Source: Cryptomeria japonica (lineage: Eukaryota; Streptophyta; Pinopsida; Cupressales; Cupressaceae). From it: 64,000 nucleotides of DNA. The first letter of the stretch is position 1, and the number at the start of each line of letters is the position of its first letter. A program made the position numbers and the translations under genes. Shown in pieces: positions 57,746 to 64,000 of this stretch. The stretch is from the NCBI RefSeq assembly GCF_030272615.1, contig NC_081408.1, positions 616,776,476-616,840,475 on the forward strand. Direction: 5' to 3'. A model generated the notes under the pieces. It was not told where the DNA came from and searched no databases. It saw nothing but the letters and a program-made list of their open reading frames with translations.

Positions 57746-60700
57746 TGAAAACCTATCTTCACCAAGTGAGAGTGAAATATTTCATACCATGCTCTAGGTG
57801 CTTGCTTCAATCCATATAATGCCTTGTGTAATTTGCACACCATATCTTGTTTTATAGTTAAATCATAACCATCTGGTTGTTCAATGTAGACTTCCTCTTC
57901 CAATATTCCATTTAGAAATGTTGATTTCACATCCATCTGATATAATTTGAATCCTTTGTATGCTGAAAATGCAGGTAGAGTCCCTACTCCTTCCAATCTT
58001 GCAACTAGTGCAAATGTCTCACCATAATCTTCACCTTCTTCTTGTGCATATCCTTTGCATACCAGTCTGGCTTTATTTCTAATCACTACTCCATCTTTAT
58101 TCAGTTTATTTAGGAATACCCATTTTGGACCTATTACATTCTTGTTCTCTGGTCTGGGTACTAGTGACCAAGTATTGTTCTTCTCTATTTGGTCAAGTTC
58201 TTCTTCCTTTTCCTTGATCGAGTCTTCATATCCAAATGCTTCTTTTGTTGTTCTAGGATCAATGGTGGAAATTATACAAGAGTTATCTCTAAGCCTTGTT
58301 TAAGTTAGCACACCAACATTCATGTCTCCAATAAACTAATCAGGGCTATGATTGAGTTTGACATACCTTGGAATAACATGATCTTGATTTCCAGGTTCTT
58401 CTTCTTCTTCACTGTCTTCATCTTCTGCTGGACCTTCCTATTCCAGTTGAACTGGGGCTTCTCTATTCTATTCATCAACTTCTGGCTTTAACAGTTTCGG
58501 TTCCAAAAAAAGTGTGTAAGGTTCTTCTTCTTCCTTCTCTTTACTAGTTTCTTCTGATTTCTCAGGAAATTCATCAACTTAGACATTAACACTTTCAATG
58601 ATCTTCTTAGTCCGGTTGTTGTAACACTTGTAAGCTTTGCTCTTGGTGGAGTAACCAAGAAATATGCCTTCATCACTCTTGGCATCAAACTTACCAACAT
58701 AATCACCTCTTTTGATAAAACATTTGCTACCAAATATTTTGAAATAACTGACAATAGGTGATCTACCATACTAGTAGTCATAGGGAGTTTTATCCTTACC
58801 TCTTTTAACTAGTATCCATTTCATTGTATAAACAGTTGTACTGACAACTTCTCTCTAGAATGTCTTAGCTACACCTCCTTGAATTAGCAGAGTCCTAGTA
58901 GCTTCAACTACTGACCGGTTGTTCCTTTCTACAATATCGTTCTACTGTGGTGTTCTAGGTGCATAAATTTGCCTCTTAATTCCATTGTTTTCACAATATC
59001 TAGTGAATTCCTCTGAAGTAAATTCACCACCTTGATCAGTTCTTAATTACTTTATCTTCTTTCCACTTTCATTTTCAACTAAGGCTCTGAATGCCTTAAA
59101 CTTGTAAAATGCTTCTGTCTTGTCTTTCAAGAATGTGAACCGCATTATCCTTGAGCAATCATTGGTGAATATCATGAAGTACTGATCACCTTGAATACTC
59201 CTAGTCCTCATTGGTCCACAGAGGTCGGTATGAACCAAATCTAGTAAATTTTCAGCTGAGAAAGATTTTCTCTTGAAATTTGAGGATCTTATTTTCCCTA
59301 ACTGACATTCCTTGCACAAATCATTCACCGGTTTGTCCAACTATGACAAACCTCTTACTAATTTGGACTTACTGACCCTTACAATGTTATCAAAATTTAC
59401 ATGACAGAATCTCTAATGCCAAAGCCAACTATCTTCTACTTTTTCAATTAACAATTGTTGACTTTAGAGTTTAAATGAAACAAGTTACCTCTAGTTTGTT
59501 TGCTGGTTGCAATAAGTTCACCTTTGCTTCCATAAATCTTGCGGACTCCATTCTTGAATTCCACTAGGTAACCTTTGTCATTGAGTTGAGCAACACTCAA
59601 AAGATTGTGTTTCAGTCCTTCAACCTAGTAGACATCATCTGCATTGCTTTTACCATTCAGAGAAATGGATCCCTTTCCTTTTACCATGCAAGGTGAGTCA
59701 TTCCCAAATCTCACAACACCTCCATTAAATTCCCTCAAAGTAAGAATCTTACTCTGGTCACCGGTCATGTGGTTTGAACAACCACTATCTATAATCTAGT
59801 CATCTGAACTATTCATGCAAGAGACCAATGCCTTCTAATCTGATATCTGTTCTCTAATAGCAACAAAGACAATGTCCTCATTTGCATCTTCCTAAGATTC
59901 ATCATCTGTAATTCCTCCATCCACTGCAATGAGACAATCTCTTTTACGTTTTCCTTTATACTTATTATACTTCTCCCATTTTTGCTCATTATCTCCATTA
60001 GTACAGTTAGCTGCAATATGTCCAATCCGATTACATGCAAACCATTTCAAAGGTAGTTTACCTCTGTACTTACTGGTACCTTTGGGTAACTGCTTGGCTA
60101 ACAATGCTTCAAGCTCAATCAGACTGTCTTCGTCATCTACCTCTGTACTTGATCTAGACTCATGACTGTAGCTCACTTCTCTTCTTTTCCTTACTGGTGG
60201 GGTTGAGATTGAGGCTCTAAATGCTGATTCTAATCTCTGAACACTTCCATCAAAACCATTTAATTCAAAAGCAATCAATTTACCAATGATCGAGTCAAGA
60301 GTTACCTTTGTCTTCAATATATTTGAGCTCCTGAATGGCTGCAACTCAGATAGCATAGATCGATAGAAGGGTTCTCAACACCTTGCTAACCATTGTGGTA
60401 TCCTCCACTATACCTCCAACACTTTCTATTTCACTGACGATCTCCTTGATCCTCTGACCATACTGTTGAATTTTTGAATCTCCTTCAGCCATCCGCATAT
60501 CATCAAATTTCCCTCTTAGACTCTCTTCTTTGGCAATCTTAACATGCTCATCACCGCTATAGATATCTTCCAGTTTCTTCCATACTTCACATGCAGTCTC
60601 CAATCCATGAGCATCAACATACTCTAAATCGAACAAGGAACTGATAATGGCCTCCAATGCTTGATTGTTTTTCTATTGCTCCTTCTTTTGATCATCTGTC

Positions 60701-60840
60701 AGAATCCCACTAGGCAAGTTATATTTAGTAACAAAATGTTCCCAATATTGACTTCCTAAGCTCTTGATATTGATCTTCATCCTATCACTCCAAATTCTAT
60801 AGTTTTCCCTATTTAACTCCAGACCTTCTTTGTTCATCAT
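57746..60840 (-). pseudogene. Copia D gag-pol, truncated in RT
   Basis: The ATG at 60840 begins a gag (NRENYRIWSDRMKINIKSLG; ACEVWKKLEDIYSGDEH). A frameshift follows near 60350, then a knuckle, WFACNRIGHIAANC, whose first Cys has become Trp. The protease motif is intact (IIDSGCSNHMTGD, near 59800). Pre-integrase and integrase follow (RFCHVNFDN; HTDLCGP near 59225; RTDQGGEF near 59030; IVERNN near 58930). RT begins near 58200 ([12 protein letters not shown]), with [18 protein letters not shown] and [14 protein letters not shown]. It ends in mid-domain at about 57745, before the YVDD box. Most stops are TAG at places where the family has Gln or Trp. Confidence 0.88.
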
Positions 60841-60890
60841 GTTCTCCTAAATCTTTTCAAGCTATTAGGCTTAAACACAAGAGGACCTGG

Positions 60891-60905
60891 ACAACTCTGA
60901 TACCA
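60891..60905 (-). other. Primer binding site of Copia D
   Basis: TGGTATCAGAGTTGT on the minus strand, two bases inside the LTR. It matches the initiator-Met site over 11 bases, with C-to-T at the twelfth. Confidence 0.85.
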
Positions 60906-60907
60906 AT

Positions 60908-61842
60908 TGATAATATGATGAAACTATAAGGATCCGGTCAACTACCGAGGAGGGGGGGGGTGAATCAGTAGATAGAAACTAAACTAAACTTTCACCAAAC
61001 AATCTTTCAACTCAGAAACAACTTGCTAAACTAACCGATTTAGTCACTATATCCAAAATTGCAACTGCATTGTCAATCTTTACCGGTTGACCAAAACATC
61101 AATGATACAATGCAACAGATCTGAAACTCAAATACCTTTTAACCAAAACATTAAAGCATTTCACTAATATCAGTAATAGCTCATTTCAGATCATTTTCGG
61201 TCATCTAAACATATCTAAGTGGATTGACCAGTCATTCAAATCAACCATATCAAAACACATCCACAAAATCATTCACCACTTGACACAATGATTTTTCACG
61301 TGGAAACCCAAATGGGAAAAACCATGCCAGGGATGAATACCCACAAGTATCATGAACTCTTCTGAAGTTCTCCTTGTTAGGAGCCAAGCCTTGTTAGAAG
61401 CTTATATAATAATGTCCTGTTAAGAACAGATCCAGTTAAGGACCACTTGGTTAAGGGATTGACTACAATACCCTGTTAGAGGTAACCTCGGTAGAGGATT
61501 TCAAATCCAAGCTAATGGATCACCTTGTTAGAGGATTTAAACAAGATGCATGTTAAAGCTTACCTGGTTAGGGAATTTAACTGTTGTAATGGTTAGAGAA
61601 CAACATGCTCTTTTCTAATCTTGAAATAACACTTCCTTGCTTAAACAGATCCTATTTTTCTCCTATCTGCCTTCACAACATTCTACAGACACTCCTTTTG
61701 GTTCGACAACAATCACACTTAACCAAATTTTGCCAACACACCATTGACATCAATGACAACACTATTGACTTCATTACCGGTTACTATTGACATCAATGAC
61801 AACACTATACTTCATTAATGCAATCTTCATGCAATGCCAACA
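60908..61842 (-). repeat. 5' LTR of Copia D
   Basis: The LTR is 935 bp. On the minus strand it begins TGTTGGCATTGCATG and ends ...CATATTATCA. The start resembles the Copia C LTR (TGTTGGCATTGTGTTG), suggesting related families. The phrase TGACATCAATGACAACACTA occurs twice at 61746-61810 (plus strand). Confidence 0.82.
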
Positions 61843-61851
61843 AGCTTTATA

Positions 61852-61919
61852 TCCTAGTGATGGATCAAAAAGTGTGATCCGAAACGTTGATGCAAAAATC
61901 TACACACAATCAAATCCGG
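61852..61919 (+). ncRNA. Hammerhead-like terminal motif of the PLE (right, inverted copy)
   Basis: On the plus strand CTAGTGA-T is followed by a 6-bp stem, GGATCA (61862-61867) with TGATCC (61875-61880), then GAAAC (61881-61885) and GTTGATGC. This resembles the hammerhead order box 1, stem II, box 2, with two changes in box 1. It is the inverted counterpart of 43562-43628, and the GAAAC box is intact here. Stem III is not evident, so activity is doubtful. Confidence 0.5.
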
Positions 61920-61934
61920 AAACAATTGTTTGAG

Positions 61935-61949
61935 TTACCAATGATATAA
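61935..61949. other. 15-bp target duplication of the Penelope-like element (right copy)
   Basis: TTACCAATGATATAA, identical to 43503-43517. Confidence 0.75.
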
Positions 61950-64000
61950 GTGCGCAAACTTTTAAAAAAGGTAAGGTCAGCCGAACTAAGTTTACTTAAT
62001 TCTTATCAAGCACTACCCATTTTTTATCTTTCATCGTGGAAGATTTTTAACTAAGGAATATAATAAATGGATATTTTTATATGAGGAATTTATCCATCTT
62101 GAGATTATAAATATTTTATCAACCTTCATTATAGATGCACATTCTAACTCTATTCATAAAAATAGTTTGTATTGCTTATTTTCTACTTATATAAGGATTT
62201 TCAAAAAAACTTAATTTGCCCATGTATCTACCAAACTAGCTAGGATTTAATATAATTGAAAGAAAATGTGGTTGATTCCTACTTAACCCAAAGAGATAAA
62301 ATGTGAGTAAGATAGATATAAAAGATTTTTTTATAGTTTACCTATGAATAGAATAACTAACCTAGCAAAACCCTTGAAAGGAAAAAATTCTAACAAGAAA
62401 GGACACTCCATGTATTAATTAAACAATGTAATTACAATACATTCATAAACTATTTACCCTTCTTTAGATATTTTCAACTTTAAATGGTCCAAGATGGATC
62501 CATGTGCCCCTCTGAAACAGTAATTTTACCAAGACAAGATGTAGCTGCTAACTTGACCATTTGACCCCTATTACCAAGGGAGTCAAGTTCAACTCCTAAG
62601 CACTCCATGTGGACCTTTAAAAAATGAAAAATTATTAGTTGGCCAAATATGCTAGTTACAATCAGTATTTAACATCTTCTTCATGACTTTTTCCCCAAAA
62701 ACAAATAACTGGGGCACCTTTTTTACATGTGGGCACACATTAGTTGTAATATTTTAAAAAATTAAATAATTTTATTTAACACTTTGAATTTCGATGTGTA
62801 CAGTTCATCTAGGCCTAAAATTCTAAGGTGAAAGAAAAGTTTTATGGAACACAAACTATTTTTACCTTTTTCTTATAAAATGTGTTCATCTCATCATGCC
62901 ATTAACCACATTAGTGAGAGACTAATGTTTAGATTTTTTTATTTTGATGGGTTTTGTGCATTGAAGGGTTAAGAGAGGATAAGGGACCAAAAAAAACAAA
63001 AAAAAACCATTTTTATCCAAACTAAGATTTGTAATTCTTCCACATTTCTATAATATTTTACATCATCATGCTTGTACTTTATAGAGATACTTTTTTAAAA
63101 TAATTTTACTTAGAAGTATTTATCTTTCTTATATAAATTGGTAAGCTAAAATGATATGATAATCTTTAGGGTTTTGGTTTTATATTTTAATTTAATTTAA
63201 TTCATTTTATAGATCTAATCAATTCTAATTTGGTATACTATATCATAACTAAATTCTATAATGAATCCATATATTCCTTTTTGTTATGATTTGGTCATGT
63301 CCAATAGTTATATGATAGTCAATGATTATATTCAACGGTGTTTCTTATGTGATATATTGCACATGTTTTCTTTTTAGGGTGATGTTTATATGTTAAAACC
63401 CTAACTAGAATGAAATTTATAATGTTTGCACGTCTTTTCTTTCATGAGCATATTTAGTTTATATTTATATGATATTTAGATAATTTGCCACACATGATGA
63501 TTTATGCTTTGCAATGCTCTAATACATTATTAGTATTGTGCTTTTTTTTTCATCCCTTTAAAGTTTATACCCAAGGGAACCTTCCATGAGCTTAGTGATA
63601 CTCCTTTTGATGTCCCTCTTTGTTCCCTGGATGTTCACTATATCTATGAGAGTAAATATAAGCCACTCATTTTCATGTCATCCAACCCAAAAGAGTTGCA
63701 TTTCCCACAATTTCATCTTTTTATCCATTTGAAGTGTGTGGTAAAGCTATTTCACCTATACCTACATCTATTATGTATCGCAAGAGCTCTACTCAACATA
63801 ATTACCATTTAGCTGGGCGTAGTTATTAATGCAAGGCCAAAGATATCTTTTTTTTATCACATTAGCCAAGTTTGCCACAAGTTAATCCTCCTTTTCTACT
63901 TCCATCTTTGTTGATTTAGTAAAAATAGTTAAAGATTGTGATATCATTGATCCACTAAAGAGTATAGAATTAAACATCCTCTATGGAATCAAATATCATA
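61950..64000 (-). repeat. Old Copia-like repeat, copy 2, right part
   Basis: Homologous to about 36100-38260 of copy 1 over its whole length and still matching at the window edge. Shared landmarks are ATCAAGCACTA, GGGGCACCTTTTTT, TTCTAAGGTGAAAG and GCCAAGTTTGCCACAAGTT. It carries no readable coding sequence and probably represents the leader or LTR of the old Copia element. Confidence 0.65.

Larger units (their letters stand above)
57746..61842 (-). mobile_element. Copia D: 3'-truncated Copia element
   Basis: On the minus strand there are a 5' LTR (60908-61842), primer site (60891-60905), gag, protease, integrase and the first half of RT. The sequence then changes abruptly to PLE at about 57745. 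RNase H and the 3' LTR are missing. The insertion point on the right lies in the PLE terminal repeat (after AGCTTT at about 61843). Loss of the 3' half together with the PLE RT core is best explained by one deletion. Confidence 0.8.
43518..61934 (-). mobile_element. Penelope-like element with inverted termini, interrupted by Copia C and Copia D
   Basis: The minus strand carries the end of a PLE reverse transcriptase joined to a GIY-YIG endonuclease (57010-57745). Then comes a long 3' region with microsatellites, interrupted by Copia C, and a terminal segment ending at 43518. The right end (61843-61934) carries an inverted copy of the same terminal motif. A 15-bp duplication flanks the whole. 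The RT core is missing: Copia D (57746-61842) occupies its place and is itself cut, so a deletion probably removed both. PLEs called Dryads are reported from conifers and attributed to transfer from arthropods (from memory). Confidence 0.7.

Noticed and set aside
57622-58086. A 154-codon ORF that begins as Copia RT
   Set aside because: The last third is out-of-frame PLE sequence. It is a chimera made by the deletion junction, not a gene.
43518-61934. The inverted 66-bp termini as ends of a DNA transposon
   Set aside because: The terminal motif has the PLE hammerhead-like order, the duplication is 15 bp, and the only non-LTR coding sequence inside is a PLE. No transposase is seen.

Overview
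No host gene is recognisable in this window. It is AT-rich, intron-scale non-coding plant DNA built almost entirely of nested and decayed retroelements: Ty1/Copia, Ty3/Gypsy including a chromovirus, and one Penelope-like element (PLE). Plant initiator-tRNA-Met type primer sites, Copia gag-pol, a chromodomain integrase and a GIY-YIG Penelope endonuclease together suggest a large seed-plant genome. A conifer or other gymnosperm is my best guess, because PLEs in plants are known to me mainly from conifers. The species cannot be told.

Left cluster (1-21645). A minus-strand Copia element (Copia A; 5' LTR 11284-11730, gag 435-1376) carries in its leader a complete 8.4-kb minus-strand LTR element (1694-10069) with a perfect 5-bp target duplication. 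The inner element encodes one 1,089-residue protein with a retropepsin-like and a G-patch-like segment, but no reverse transcriptase or integrase. Copia A itself interrupts the protease region of a plus-strand chromovirus (11731-about 16551). The chromovirus abuts, and may lie inside, a plus-strand Copia pseudogene (Copia B) ending in an LTR at 20454-21645.

Middle (21646-43500). This is mostly unclassifiable AT-rich DNA with old LTR pieces at 25513-28701, local tandem duplications, a degenerate tandem array at 30.6-31.4 kb, and the first copy (35045-38260) of an old Copia-like repeat. A diverged relative of the left-cluster LTR lies near 41.6-42.2 kb.

Right cluster (42505-64000). A second copy of the old Copia-like repeat is split by a Penelope-like element (43518-61934) flanked by a 15-bp duplication. 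The PLE keeps inverted terminal motifs that resemble a decayed hammerhead ribozyme, plus the end of its RT and its GIY-YIG endonuclease (57010-57745). A plus-strand, gag-only Copia element (Copia C, 43715-56365) sits in the PLE 3' end. A minus-strand gag-protease-only Gypsy-type element (50802-56135, target duplication ATTCC) sits in the 3' LTR of Copia C. A 3'-truncated Copia (Copia D, 57746-61842) sits in the PLE 5' side, and its junction with the PLE looks like a deletion that removed most of the PLE RT.

How they work together: three elements with both LTRs present lack polymerase genes and must have been mobilised in trans by autonomous relatives. The pol-bearing copies present here are all broken, many of their stops being TAG codons of the kind expected from decay of methylated cytosines. 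Boundaries given with target duplications are firm; other boundaries are estimates by eye.
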